64,000 bases of DNA from Gammaproteobacteria bacterium (GTDB lineage Bacteria > Pseudomonadota > Gammaproteobacteria > JAPPPA01). The stretch lies in contig JAUHZK010000001.1 in the NCBI GenBank assembly GCA_030425645.1, forward strand, positions 62,001-126,000, read 5' to 3'. The translations under genes and the position numbers were made by a program. The notes under the pieces are model-generated. The model worked only from the letters and a program-made list of their open reading frames with translations. It did not search any database and was not told the DNA's origin. Below are positions 52,715 through 62,106 of this stretch, piece after piece; within the stretch, counting starts at the first letter, position 1; every line of letters starts with the position of its first letter.

Positions 52715-53371
52715 TTAGGCTTGGCTACGCTGCTTTTTTAGTTGGAACACGCGCGCTTCTAAGCGTGCGGTGTCGTCGCGTAGTTTTTCTACATCGTCAC
52801 GAAAGGCGCCGATTTCTTGGGGCCATGCAAGGTCTTGGCTTTCGTCGCGTAAATATTCGCTGCCATCAGCGAAAAAACTTTTGGCGGCATGCTGTGCTAA
52901 ACCAAATAAGCGCTTGCCAAGTTTTCCTATTTCATAGGCGGGCACGTCGCCCACTACTTTGGCCAGTTGGCCTTCCCAGTCTAAGGGCGCTTCTTGCAAG
53001 AGTTTTTGGAACTGCTGAGCAACGTCGGTGTTGCCTTCGATGCGTAAATCGCTGGCAATCATACTAACCGCGTCTGACTGCCCGGCGGCCATGCGCATTA
53101 GGTCGCCTACCCCTGCTTCAATGCGGGCATCAGGGCGATTATTTTGTGTTGCTGGCTGCGGCGGCAAGCTGACTTCTACGGCACCGTTGGCAATGTACAT
53201 GCGCATACCAATGCCAGCGTTGCGGATGTCTAGCTGCAGGCTGCGGCCGTTGAGGCTAGCCAGTTTTTCGGCGGCTTCTGGGTGCTCTTGAACAACGCGG
53301 TTAACGGCGATTTCGACAGCGCCTAGTAACGGGTTGCCTTCAAGCCAGGCCGGGTTGGCAGTGCTGGTCAT
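52715..53371 (-). CDS. ubiJ: Ubiquinone biosynthesis accessory factor UbiJ
   Basis: A 218-residue SCP2-type lipid-binding protein that serves as scaffold in the soluble Ubi metabolon with UbiK. The N-terminal SCP2 domain ([35 protein letters not shown]) and a C-terminal coiled coil ([30 protein letters not shown]) match the family. Its ATG shares one base with the ubiE stop (TAATG), showing tight coupling. The position between ubiE and ubiB supports the call. Confidence 0.94.
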   Translation of the reverse strand: MTSTANPAWLEGNPLLGAVEIAVNRVVQEHPEAAEKLASLNGRSLQLDIRNAGIGMRMYIANGAVEVSLPPQPATQNNRPDARIEAGVGDLMRMAAGQSDAVSMIASDLRIEGNTDVAQQFQKLLQEAPLDWEGQLAKVVGDVPAYEIGKLGKRLFGLAQHAAKSFFADGSEYLRDESQDLAWPQEIGAFRDDVEKLRDDTARLEARVFQLKKQRSQA

Positions 53372-54126
53372 TAGAATTTATACCCGCGATGCAGGGCTAC
53401 AATGCCGCCGGTTAGGTTGTAGTACTGCACGCGGCCAAAGTCGGCATCTTCGAGCATGCCTTTTAATGTTTCTTGGTCCGGGTGCATACGAATGCTTTCC
53501 GCTAAGTAGCGATAGCTGTCTTCGTCATTGGCGACAATGCGACCCATCAGCGGTAGCAACTTGAAGCTGTATTGATCATAGATCGGCGCAAGCCCTGGCA
53601 CAGTCGGTTTCGAAAACTCTAATACCAATAAGCGTCCGCCGGGGCGGAGTACGCGATTGATTTCGCGTAAGGCTTTGTCTTTGTCGGTCACGTTGCGCAG
53701 GCCAAAAGCAATAGTGACGATGTCGAAGGTATTGTCTTCGAAGGGTATTTCCTGGGCGTCGATTTGCATAAATTCGACGTTGCCGACAATGCCTTTGTTG
53801 CGCAGGCGTTGCTTACCTTGGGTAAGCATTTCGTTGTTGATATCTGACATCACCACGCGACCTTGGTCTTTAACCAAGCGCGACATGGCGATACTCAAGT
53901 CGCCGGTACCGGCAGCTAGGTCTAGCGCTTGCTCGCCCGGACGCGGTGCCGCGAGGTCAATGGTGTATTGCTTCCAGATGCGGTGAATGCCCATCGACAT
54001 TAAGTCGTTCATAACGTCGTACTTGCCGGCAACCGAGTCAAAGACTTCGCGCACGCGGTCAGCTTTTTCGTTTACGGGGACTTGGCTAAAGCCAAAATGG
54101 GTTGTGTCGTTAGGCGTCTGAGTCAT
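53371..54126 (-). CDS. ubiE: Ubiquinone/menaquinone C-methyltransferase UbiE
   Basis: SAM-dependent C-methylation of the quinone ring in ubiquinone (and menaquinone) synthesis; cytoplasmic or membrane-peripheral. The 251-residue protein starts with [44 protein letters not shown], the signature of the family, followed by motif [24 protein letters not shown], and the C-terminal [14 protein letters not shown]. First gene of the ubiE-ubiJ-ubiB operon here; its promoter should lie in the 54127-54362 gap. Confidence 0.98.
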   Translation of the reverse strand: MTQTPNDTTHFGFSQVPVNEKADRVREVFDSVAGKYDVMNDLMSMGIHRIWKQYTIDLAAPRPGEQALDLAAGTGDLSIAMSRLVKDQGRVVMSDINNEMLTQGKQRLRNKGIVGNVEFMQIDAQEIPFEDNTFDIVTIAFGLRNVTDKDKALREINRVLRPGGRLLVLEFSKPTVPGLAPIYDQYSFKLLPLMGRIVANDEDSYRYLAESIRMHPDQETLKGMLEDADFGRVQYYNLTGGIVALHRGYKF

Positions 54127-54362
54127 AGCGCGTTTTCGTTTTTGAGCTGGTTGCTATAGAGCCAATAGTGGCTCTGAATGTTGCGCGCATCATACACCAG
54201 CAAGGCTCTTGCTGGCGTCTGTCGCTGGCGCTTGCTGCAGAAGCTGGCGCTGATCTTTGTTTAACCGCCGTTGGTCGGAAGTGCTGTCATTACGGCAATT
54301 ATCTCGATAAGGTAAACGGTAGTTCAGTTAGTTTTCTCGTTGTTTGTTTGGGTCCTCGTCCT

Positions 54363-57300
54363 ATGAATTTGTCTTTAGCCTCTGCGCGCGGCTTATTGTT
54401 GCTGGCTACGGCGTTGCTTGTTGCCTGTGTCGATCCATCTAACGAAGTGATCAGCGGCGGTGGCACTCCAGACATTACGCAGTGTGGCGTGTTGGCCGGC
54501 GCGGGCGACGCGCGAGATCCGGAAAATGGCTATGTGCCAGCACCCGCAAGACGTTTTGGTGAGGATGGCCGCGAGCATCCTGATGTGTTCTTTTTGGCTT
54601 GGGCGAAGTTAGATGAACGCCTGAAACTAAGCTTTCCAGCGCGCGGCTACGACGGAGACGGTTTTGAAGACAAGCTGTATGTCACCAGAGAAGAGCCCGG
54701 CGGCGGCGTCAGCACTTGGCAACTACTGCCGCTGCTGGATGAATCTTGCGAAGACGAAGAACAAATTCGTATTCATAGCTTTGACGTTGGCCCAGATGGC
54801 AACACCTTGTATTTGTCTATGCGCCGAGATGACGATACTCATCTGGGTATCTATGAATTCAATATTAAGGCCTTCACGTTTGAAAAAATTAGTCCGGATG
54901 AGCCGCATCACTTCTTAAACCCGACCTATGTTGGAGACGAGAACGGCCACCCGCAGCTATTTGTGGCCAAAACCGTCAGTGACAAAGAGATCCCCAATAA
55001 TTATTACAAGTCGGCGACTCTTGTTGATGAATACGATCGTGCCGCTACGCCGTTAATTCATAAGCTGGATACGGTTACTGGCGACCTCTTCCGGGTGGGC
55101 CTTAATAACTCGCATCAGCTAGAGCCGGTATTGCATACCCGCCCAGACGGACAGCGTTTAGTGGTGTTTACGCAATGGGAACACCAAGACAGCACTAACC
55201 GTTTTGCCTTGTGGAAAATGCAGTCAGACGGCTCCGATAACTTCACCTTCTTTGGGCAAGAATCTAGCACTGACAAAGGCAGCGCCGATTTATACGGCGC
55301 CCGTGAAATTAAAAGCGGGCCTTATCAGGGCCATATGCTGATGGGCGAAGGCGCGCGCGGCAGCTTTGTCTCTGAAGGCAATGTAATCATGACTGAGCGC
55401 GTTGATCTTGATCTGCGCTCAGACAAAATCTATCTACAAAGAATGCAAAGCGCTGGTGACGGTGGCGACAGCGGTATTGCTCGCAATCCTGAGCACTTTA
55501 ATGACGAGAGCTTTATTTACAGTTATCGCGCCAACCAAAACCATACCTATGATCTTTGCATTAAAGATTACCCGGTGGATGGCGAAGCTGCGGATATGGA
55601 TGACCCCGGCAAATGTATTGCCGACAGCCCGTTTTTGCATTTAGTACAGGCGCGCAGCTATTTGCCTCCTGCCCATGCGGCCACGCCGGTGTACGACGGT
55701 GCGGTTGGCGACAGCCGTAGCTCATTTAGCAATAATGGCTTGGCAGGCAACGCCGGCTTTTTAACGCAAAAAATGAATAGCTCTGACAACGGCGTTCAGC
55801 AACAGCTTGATGGTGTTGCCGCTGACCAGTTAGGGCTGCGTTTTATCATCCCCTCGCATACTTTTCCGGGGCAGTCAGTCACCGTGGCTGGGGGCGACGG
55901 CGCTCGTGAGCTCAGTGTGCCAGCCAGTGACTATCTACCGATGCAGGAAGATGGTTCGTTTGGCGCTGTGTTGCGCCCCGGCTTATACGCTTGGCAGGTC
56001 GCCAAGAAGTTTGATCGCGGCGATGACGGCTTGGCAGAAGACAATATTTGGATACCGGTACGGGTTGAGCGGCAGGAAATTAACTTTGTTGCCAACCGCG
56101 TAAACGCCTGTAATCAATGCCACCAAGAGCGTGACCAAGCCAATATCGAGTTCTATGAAAACTTTGACTCGATTGCCACGCGAGCAATGAAAAACGGCAG
56201 TTTGCGCGACCCACAAACCGGCGCGCAGATGCCCGATATCACCGCCGATGCAGATTATGCCTACGATAGTGTGCCGGACTTTCACCGCCAGATTGTGCCG
56301 TTGCTAGAGAAGCCACCGCAAAACGCGGCGGGTTTAGGCGGCGAGTCCTGTGTTGATTGTCACCATGCCCGTGACGCTCTTAATCTGAGTAACCGTTCTG
56401 GCCCGAGCGCTTTAAATAGCACCTACCTACGAATGTTAAAAGGCGCGCGCCTATTGGCCGAAGGTCGTGACGATGAAGGCGAGCCGCAAGACAGCGTGCA
56501 GCCGTTTAGTTATCAATCTATTAACCCCATGGGCATGGACAATAACTACCACCCGGCGCCGCTATTGTGGAGTTTGTTGTTAGACGACGATTTAAGCGTG
56601 GCGCCTGCCGAGGGTTATGCCGATGGCAATCGCAACTTGGATCGTGATGGCGATTATGGCGCCCGCTACAGTGTTGCCGTGAATGAGGCAATTGCCGCGA
56701 TTAATGCGGAATATGACCACAGCCAGCATTGGTCTACAGAAGATACCCAGGCCTTTATCAACTTTTCTGCCACGCAGTTTCCGGTTGGCTTATCTGACCG
56801 CATTGAGTTTGAAGGCGCGGGCAGTGCGGCCACAGCGGCGGCGCAAAAGGCTTTCCAAGTTATCGTTAACAACTGCTACAGCTGTCACCATGACTTGGCC
56901 GAAGGTGGCGTTGATAAACCGCTAGCTGAGGGCGGCGCTCGCCCTAAAAGCAAGCGCTTTAATAGCGAGTTTGGTCTGCGCGACGGCCAGCTGCGTTTGG
57001 TTGAACGTAGCCATAAAGCGCGCGAGTCAGACCTTGGCTTCTCGCAATATTTAGAGCAAAGCAATTTGGAGAATGCCCTGCAGCGCACCATGACGTCGGC
57101 TTTGTATCGTATAGATTTTGATAACCCAAGCGACTCTGAACTGCTGACCTACCCCAGCAACGATAATCTGAATGCAAACATCCAGCACCCGCAGGTGCTT
57201 AGCCCTGGCTCGAGTGACTACAACATTCTGTTAGATTGGATTCTGGGCGAGGTGAAGGAAAACCAAGCGCCGCAGCTCGACCAAGGGGCCGACATCACGC

Positions 57301-58529
57301 TCCGCTTTAGCGAATATGACGACCCGGCCTATCGCGGTGATTTTCAGTGGTCGGACCCCGATGGTGACCTTGCCCAGCTATTGATTGAAAAAGTCGCCAG
57401 CAGTGAACATATCCCACAGGACAGCTTTGTCAGCTTGGTATACAACCCCGCTGCCAACTTCAACAGCTGTTCTGAAGCCGATCAATACAGTGCCGATGCT
57501 GAATGCCCGCCGCCCACAAGCTTTACTGAAGCAAAGGCTAAAACCTATGCAATTTTGGGTGATCGCGGCACGCACACGGTCAATCTAACGGTAACGGACG
57601 GCCATAAGCGCAGTAGCTACCCGGTCAATATTGAAATTAGCAAAGGCGACTATGACGTGCCGGCGCCGCAATCTAGCTTGCCGAATGCTTATGCGTATTT
57701 CACCGAGCGCGATACCGGCTTGCTGAAAAAAATCGAATCCGACGGCAGTGAAACCACCATTAGCGAAACCCCGTTAGAAGGCTATAACGAAAACTGGAGC
57801 ACGGTGTATCGGCGGCCGCCGAGCTTCAGTACCGGCGGTGTCGGCTGGCTTTATTTTATGGAGCAAACGGCGCAAAAGATTCACGTTGTGAACGAAGACA
57901 CGGCTGAAGTTATGTTTGTTATCGACATAGACCATGCGCCGAACCGTGAGAGCGACAAACATAAACAAACCACCTACCTGTTGTGGTGGCGTCCTGACGA
58001 CAGCTTGTTGGGTGGTGGTGAGCTGCAAGCCTTGCAAGAGAGCAAACACGGCAGTAACCGCAACGGCATTTATTACGTTGGTTTAGGCAATGGTGGTCAA
58101 CTCAACCAAACCGTAGTGCCGCAGTACCGCAGCAAGCTGGAAGACGGTCAAGACAGTCTGAGTGTTTATGTCTGGCGCAAAGCGACCTTTATGACCAAAC
58201 TGGTGCAGGGCGGCGTAGACCGCTTTAATGTACTGAACTTGGTGACCGGTAAAGCCAAGGGTTTAACTGACTTTAGTTTCCCTGAGAAAACGGTCAATGG
58301 TATTACTTACCCGGCTCGTGATTACTTCAATGTGCGCGCCGTAGTGACCTCTGGCGACGGTGCCTTCTATGGCTTTAACCAAGACGCACAAGCGCTACCC
58401 GAAATGTTCCAATTTGATCCGCTTGAGCAAATTCAGCGGCCGGTGGTGTTGCCTGAATGGCTGGCGAGTTACATGGTCAAGCAGCAGAGCTTGGCAACGC
58501 CATTCCTAGTGATTGAGCCGCGGAGCTAA
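54363..58529 (+). CDS. HzsA-related tri-haem cytochrome c lipoprotein
   Basis: A 1388-residue protein from ATG 54363, whose signal peptide ends in LVAC (Cys22). The frame is open upstream, but that translation is not signal-like. Residues about 40-430 are beta-rich, propeller-like. A central part holds three CxxCH haem sites: CNQCH 583-587, CVDCH 663-667 and CYSCH 838-842. Near 960-1090 a PKD/Ig-like unit precedes a second beta-rich C-terminal region. The overall pattern matches proteins annotated as HzsA-related, named after hydrazine synthase alpha, but the organism type makes anammox chemistry unlikely. An extracellular or surface electron-transfer or oxidase role is inference. The downstream gene starts 3 bases later. 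Confidence 0.78.
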   Translation: MNLSLASARGLLLLATALLVACVDPSNEVISGGGTPDITQCGVLAGAGDARDPENGYVPAPARRFGEDGREHPDVFFLAWAKLDERLKLSFPARGYDGDGFEDKLYVTREEPGGGVSTWQLLPLLDESCEDEEQIRIHSFDVGPDGNTLYLSMRRDDDTHLGIYEFNIKAFTFEKISPDEPHHFLNPTYVGDENGHPQLFVAKTVSDKEIPNNYYKSATLVDEYDRAATPLIHKLDTVTGDLFRVGLNNSHQLEPVLHTRPDGQRLVVFTQWEHQDSTNRFALWKMQSDGSDNFTFFGQESSTDKGSADLYGAREIKSGPYQGHMLMGEGARGSFVSEGNVIMTERVDLDLRSDKIYLQRMQSAGDGGDSGIARNPEHFNDESFIYSYRANQNHTYDLCIKDYPVDGEAADMDDPGKCIADSPFLHLVQARSYLPPAHAATPVYDGAVGDSRSSFSNNGLAGNAGFLTQKMNSSDNGVQQQLDGVAADQLGLRFIIPSHTFPGQSVTVAGGDGARELSVPASDYLPMQEDGSFGAVLRPGLYAWQVAKKFDRGDDGLAEDNIWIPVRVERQEINFVANRVNACNQCHQERDQANIEFYENFDSIATRAMKNGSLRDPQTGAQMPDITADADYAYDSVPDFHRQIVPLLEKPPQNAAGLGGESCVDCHHARDALNLSNRSGPSALNSTYLRMLKGARLLAEGRDDEGEPQDSVQPFSYQSINPMGMDNNYHPAPLLWSLLLDDDLSVAPAEGYADGNRNLDRDGDYGARYSVAVNEAIAAINAEYDHSQHWSTEDTQAFINFSATQFPVGLSDRIEFEGAGSAATAAAQKAFQVIVNNCYSCHHDLAEGGVDKPLAEGGARPKSKRFNSEFGLRDGQLRLVERSHKARESDLGFSQYLEQSNLENALQRTMTSALYRIDFDNPSDSELLTYPSNDNLNANIQHPQVLSPGSSDYNILLDWILGEVKENQAPQLDQGADITLRFSEYDDPAYRGDFQWSDPDGDLAQLLIEKVASSEHIPQDSFVSLVYNPAANFNSCSEADQYSADAECPPPTSFTEAKAKTYAILGDRGTHTVNLTVTDGHKRSSYPVNIEISKGDYDVPAPQSSLPNAYAYFTERDTGLLKKIESDGSETTISETPLEGYNENWSTVYRRPPSFSTGGVGWLYFMEQTAQKIHVVNEDTAEVMFVIDIDHAPNRESDKHKQTTYLLWWRPDDSLLGGGELQALQESKHGSNRNGIYYVGLGNGGQLNQTVVPQYRSKLEDGQDSLSVYVWRKATFMTKLVQGGVDRFNVLNLVTGKAKGLTDFSFPEKTVNGITYPARDYFNVRAVVTSGDGAFYGFNQDAQALPEMFQFDPLEQIQRPVVLPEWLASYMVKQQSLATPFLVIEPRS

Positions 58530-58532
58530 GCG

Positions 58533-59213
58533 ATGCGCCTAACCTTAATGTGCTTGTTGCTGGCGCTACCCTTGTCGGCCGCGGCCGAAAGTTCGCCGTA
58601 TTATTATCAAGGCCCTTGGGTGGCGTTAAAGCTTACCAGCGTCGAGTCGTCGGTAGATGGCGGCGCGGTCGAGCTGGCTTGGCAGCGAGACAACGGCAAC
58701 TTTTGGCGTGTTTCATTCAATACCCTCAGTTTGGATCGGCAAACAGAAGCCGGTGAAAACTTACTGGTCACCGAGGACGTGTCGGTGCAAAGCATTGCCC
58801 TGTTACACGACTGGCTGCCGTTTGGGCGCTATTTCCGCCTTAGCTTGGGCGTGGCGTTGAATGCCTTTTCCAGTAACGACTTCGACGCCGACCTGGAGCC
58901 AGATGGCCAGTACACCATTAACGGCAACCTCTACAGCGGCGATCAGATTGGTGATGTAGAAGGCAGCTTTAGCATCGGCAACCTAACGCCGTTTGTTGGC
59001 GTTGGCCTGCTATGGCCGGTGGGGCTCAACGGTTTTGTTAGTTTAGATATCGGTAATATTGTGGTGACTGACGGCGACGTAAGCTTGCGCGCTACCGACC
59101 CCGCCTTTGCCCAAGTGCAAACCGATTTAGATGCCGCGGCCGCCCACCTAGAAGATCAGGCGGGCGACTTTTTAACAACGTTCTCGTTAGGCTTTGGTGC
59201 CTACTTTTGGTAG
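58533..59213 (+). CDS. Outer-membrane beta-barrel-like protein linked to the HzsA-like gene
   Basis: A 226-residue protein with a Sec signal peptide (cleavage about residue 18-19, SAAAES) and alternating hydrophobic beta strands ending FSLGFGAYFW, whose terminal aromatic residue is typical of outer-membrane barrels. I do not recognise a family. It starts 3 bases after the tri-haem lipoprotein stop, so the two are one operon and the barrel may anchor or export that partner (inference). It converges on hslU with a gap of only 4 bases and no terminator. Confidence 0.75.
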   Translation: MRLTLMCLLLALPLSAAAESSPYYYQGPWVALKLTSVESSVDGGAVELAWQRDNGNFWRVSFNTLSLDRQTEAGENLLVTEDVSVQSIALLHDWLPFGRYFRLSLGVALNAFSSNDFDADLEPDGQYTINGNLYSGDQIGDVEGSFSIGNLTPFVGVGLLWPVGLNGFVSLDIGNIVVTDGDVSLRATDPAFAQVQTDLDAAAAHLEDQAGDFLTTFSLGFGAYFW

Positions 59214-59217
59214 CCCG

Positions 59218-60561
59218 CTAAAGAATGTACTGGCTTAGGTCTTCGTCATCGACCAATTCATTAAGGTGGTCGTTAACGTAGGCGGCGGTCACATTGACTT
59301 TCTCGCCCTGCTTGTCACAAGCCTCGAAAGAAATCGTTTCCAGTAAACGCTCCATCACCGTGTGCAGGCGGCGGGCGCCGATGTTTTCGTTCTTTTCGTT
59401 AACCTGCCAAGCGACTTCGGCAATGCGCTGAATACCATCTTCGGCAAAGCTCAGCTCAACACCTTCGGTTTGCATCAGCGCTTGATATTGGCGTGTTAGC
59501 GCGGCGTCGGGCTCGGCCAGAATACGAACGAAGTCTTCGGCTTTTAGCGCGCTGAGTTCAACCCGAATCGGCAAGCGCCCTTGCAGTTCTGGAATCAGGT
59601 CGGATGGTTTTGCCATCTGGAAGGCGCCACTGGCCACAAACAGAATATGGTCAGTTTTTACCATGCCGTGTTTGGTGGTGATGGTACTGCCTTCAACCAG
59701 CGGCAATAAATCGCGCTGCACGCCTTCGCGAGACACATCGGCCCCGGCGGCTTCGCCACGGCGGCAGACTTTGTCGATCTCGTCTAAGAACACAATGCCG
59801 TTTTGCTCAACGTTATCGAGCGCAACCTGCTTCAGGTCTTCGTTATTCACCATCTTGGCCGCTTCCTCTTCCGCCAACACATTAAAGGCATCTTTGATTT
59901 TCATCTTGCGGCGCTTGCTACGGCCGCTGCCCATTTTTTGGAACATGCCTTGCAGCTGCTCGGTCATTTCTTCCATGCCCGGCGGGCCCATGATTTCTAG
60001 GCCAACCGGATTTTGCGAAACCTCGATTTCAATCTCGCGATCGTCGAGCTCGCCTTCGCGTAGTTTTTTACGCAGTTTTTGGCGGGTATTTTGGTAGCTG
60101 TCGTCAGTCTCGGTATTGCCGGTGGGTGACGGCAGTAATGCGTCTAATACACGCTCTTCGGCGGCCTCTTCGGCGCGGAACTTCACCTTCTCCATCGCCG
60201 TTTCACGCGCTTGTTTCACTGCGATATCGGTTAGGTCTTTAATAATCGAATCGACTTCGCGGCCAACGTAACCGACTTCGGTGAACTTGGTGGCTTCGAT
60301 CTTAATAAACGGCGCATTCGCTAGCTTGGCAAGGCGACGCGCAATCTCGGTTTTGCCAACGCCGGTGGGGCCAATCATCAGAATGTTTTTCGGTGTGATT
60401 TCGCCACGTAGCGGCTCGTCCACCTGCATACGGCGCCAGCGATTACGCAGCGCAATAGCCACGGCGCGCTTGGCACCGTCTTGGCCAATAATATGTTTGT
60501 CTAGTTCGGCCACGATTTCGCGTGGCGTCATGGGGGTGCTGTTATCAAGTTGCTCTGTCAT
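59218..60561 (-). CDS. hslU: ATP-dependent protease ATPase subunit HslU
   Basis: The unfoldase ring of the HslVU protease. The 447-residue AAA+ protein has [34 protein letters not shown], Walker A GPTGVGKT, the pore-loop region [19 protein letters not shown], Walker [11 protein letters not shown] and the conserved C-terminus DLSQYIL that inserts into HslV. It follows hslV by 92 bases, a gap occupied by an inverted CACGAAA-type repeat. Confidence 0.98.
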   Translation of the reverse strand: MTEQLDNSTPMTPREIVAELDKHIIGQDGAKRAVAIALRNRWRRMQVDEPLRGEITPKNILMIGPTGVGKTEIARRLAKLANAPFIKIEATKFTEVGYVGREVDSIIKDLTDIAVKQARETAMEKVKFRAEEAAEERVLDALLPSPTGNTETDDSYQNTRQKLRKKLREGELDDREIEIEVSQNPVGLEIMGPPGMEEMTEQLQGMFQKMGSGRSKRRKMKIKDAFNVLAEEEAAKMVNNEDLKQVALDNVEQNGIVFLDEIDKVCRRGEAAGADVSREGVQRDLLPLVEGSTITTKHGMVKTDHILFVASGAFQMAKPSDLIPELQGRLPIRVELSALKAEDFVRILAEPDAALTRQYQALMQTEGVELSFAEDGIQRIAEVAWQVNEKNENIGARRLHTVMERLLETISFEACDKQGEKVNVTAAYVNDHLNELVDDEDLSQYIL

Positions 60562-60576
60562 TTGAGTCTCGTGATG

Positions 60577-60636
60577 GCCACGAAATCCACTAAAAACACG
60601 AAAAGACTATTTCGTGGATTTCGCGGGTTTCGTGGC
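60577..60636. repeat. Inverted CACGAAA-type repeat between hslV and hslU
   Basis: GCCACGAAATCCAC (60577-60590) is complementary to GTGGATTTCG (60614-60623) and to the flanking TTTCGTGGC (60628-60636); the right side reads as two tandem TTTCG-containing units. It resembles dispersed intergenic repeats of gammaproteobacteria. A transcript would fold into a strong hairpin between the two genes. Confidence 0.6.
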
Positions 60637-60653
60637 TACAAATTGGTTTGGGG

Positions 60654-61199
60654 TTATTCGCTGTCTAATTCTTCAATCGTTAGGTTGCGATTGGTATAGA
60701 TGCAGATGTCGCCGGCAATATTGAGAGATCGCTCAACAATATCGCGGGCACTTAAATCGGTGTTTTGAACTAAGGCCAAAGCGGCAGAGCGGGCAAAGTC
60801 GCCGCCGGAGCCAATCGCCATTAGGCCTTCTTCGGTGGGTTCAACCACGTCGCCGTTGCCGGTGATGGTAAAGCTGTGATTTTTGTCAGCCACCAGTAGT
60901 AAGGCTTCTAAGCGGCGCAACATGCGATCGGTGCGCCAATCTTTAGCAAGATCGACCGCCGCACGTAGCAGGTTGCCGCCGTGCAGTTCGAGTTTGCCTT
61001 CAAAACGTTCCAGCAAGGTGAAAGCGTCAGCGGTGCCGCCAGCAAAACCCGCAATGACTTTGCCGTTATAAAGCGTGCGTACTTTGCGGGCGTTGCCCTT
61101 CATTACGCTATTGCCAAGTGTGACTTGGCCATCGCCGCCAATCACAACTTTTCCTCCTCGGCGTACCGAGAGGATGGTGGTGCCGCACATCTGTTGCAT
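60654..61199 (-). CDS. hslV: ATP-dependent protease peptidase subunit HslV
   Basis: The proteolytic ring of HslVU. The start at 61199 (AAGGA eight bases upstream) gives [16 protein letters not shown], 181 residues. The catalytic threonine (TTILSVRR) is therefore preceded by a propeptide of six residues, MQQMCG, which must be removed, unlike E. coli where only Met is removed. Other landmarks are [28 protein letters not shown] and [15 protein letters not shown] frame open further upstream to 61259 is not supported by the family length. Confidence 0.97.
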   Translation of the reverse strand: MQQMCGTTILSVRRGGKVVIGGDGQVTLGNSVMKGNARKVRTLYNGKVIAGFAGGTADAFTLLERFEGKLELHGGNLLRAAVDLAKDWRTDRMLRRLEALLLVADKNHSFTITGNGDVVEPTEEGLMAIGSGGDFARSAALALVQNTDLSARDIVERSLNIAGDICIYTNRNLTIEELDSE

Positions 61200-61271
61200 G
61201 GCGGATTCCTTTTGTTTGTTAGATGGCTTAAGAAATAGGGGCTGCGCCGCTAAATTCAAGCGATTTCTAGA

Positions 61272-62096
61272 TTAGTTTGGCTTGCGAAAGCGCAGCGTCA
61301 TGCGGTCGGACTCGCCAATGGCCTGATATTTTTCGCGATCTATATCGCCAAGTCGGTAAGACGGCGGCAGTGTCCACACCCCTTTGGGGTGGTCTTTGCT
61401 GTCGAGAGGATTGGCGTTGATTTCAGATTTGGCGTCGAGTACAAAGCCCGCTTGCGTGGCCATTTCGATTACCAGCGTTTCATCCATATAGCCAATTTTG
61501 CGTGATTCGGCGGCGCTAGTGCCGGGGGTTGCCCGGTGTTGAACTACGCCCATCACGCCGCCGGGTTTTAGCGCTGCAAATGCGGCTTGGTAGACCTGCG
61601 GCAAGGAAAACTCGCGTAACCAGTTGTGGTTGCTGCGGAAGGTCAGAATCGCGTCAACGGTGGCAGCTGGTGCGAGCGTGACCTCTTCAGGCGGTGCGAA
61701 TGGCACCACGCGAACGCGATCAAACACCTCGGGGTATTCGGCAAAATGCGCACGCAGCTTGGCTTCTACTTGGCCACGAAAAGCCGGTGGTTTGTTGGGG
61801 TTAAAACTGGCTACGGTGAGTTGGCCTTGTTCGCGCAAGTACGGCGCCAGAATATCTGTATACCAGCCACCGCCGGGCCAAAGTTCGACCACGTGCATGT
61901 CGTTGCTGATGCCGAAAAAAGCCAACGTTTCTGCCGGGTGGCGATGGCTATCGCGGGCTTGTTTGACCTCGCTACGGTGCGAGGCTGCTAGGTGTTTGGC
62001 TACCGCGTCGGCGATACCGCTTTCTGCGTTCCTCTGGTTGTTGCAGGCGCTAAGCAAGCCGACAAACATTAGGCTGAAAATAACGGCGCGGATCAT
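61272..62096 (-). CDS. Class I SAM methyltransferase-like lipoprotein (COG4798 type)
   Basis: A 274-residue protein whose N-terminus is a lipoprotein signal peptide (SLMFVGLLSAC, Cys18), so it should be exported. The domain has motif I VVELWPGGGWYTDILAPYL and a standard Rossmann order with LKPGGVMGVVQHRA. It is related to the predicted methyltransferases of COG4798, many of which have signal peptides although SAM is not thought to be present outside the cytoplasm. It may bind another ligand or be catalytically different. AGGAG precedes this ATG; the upstream in-frame extension overlaps xerC and is rejected. It lies just downstream of xerC. Confidence 0.82.
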   Translation of the reverse strand: MIRAVIFSLMFVGLLSACNNQRNAESGIADAVAKHLAASHRSEVKQARDSHRHPAETLAFFGISNDMHVVELWPGGGWYTDILAPYLREQGQLTVASFNPNKPPAFRGQVEAKLRAHFAEYPEVFDRVRVVPFAPPEEVTLAPAATVDAILTFRSNHNWLREFSLPQVYQAAFAALKPGGVMGVVQHRATPGTSAAESRKIGYMDETLVIEMATQAGFVLDAKSEINANPLDSKDHPKGVWTLPPSYRLGDIDREKYQAIGESDRMTLRFRKPN

Positions 62097-62106
62097 GAGC
62101 GGACTC

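Noticed and set aside
54168-54362. N-terminal extension of the HzsA-like protein
   Set aside because: The upstream codons are in the intergenic gap after ubiE and would bury the lipoprotein signal peptide inside the chain.
54363-58529. Anammox hydrazine synthase subunit
   Set aside because: No other hydrazine or anammox genes are present and the rest of the window is an aerobic gammaproteobacterial gene set.
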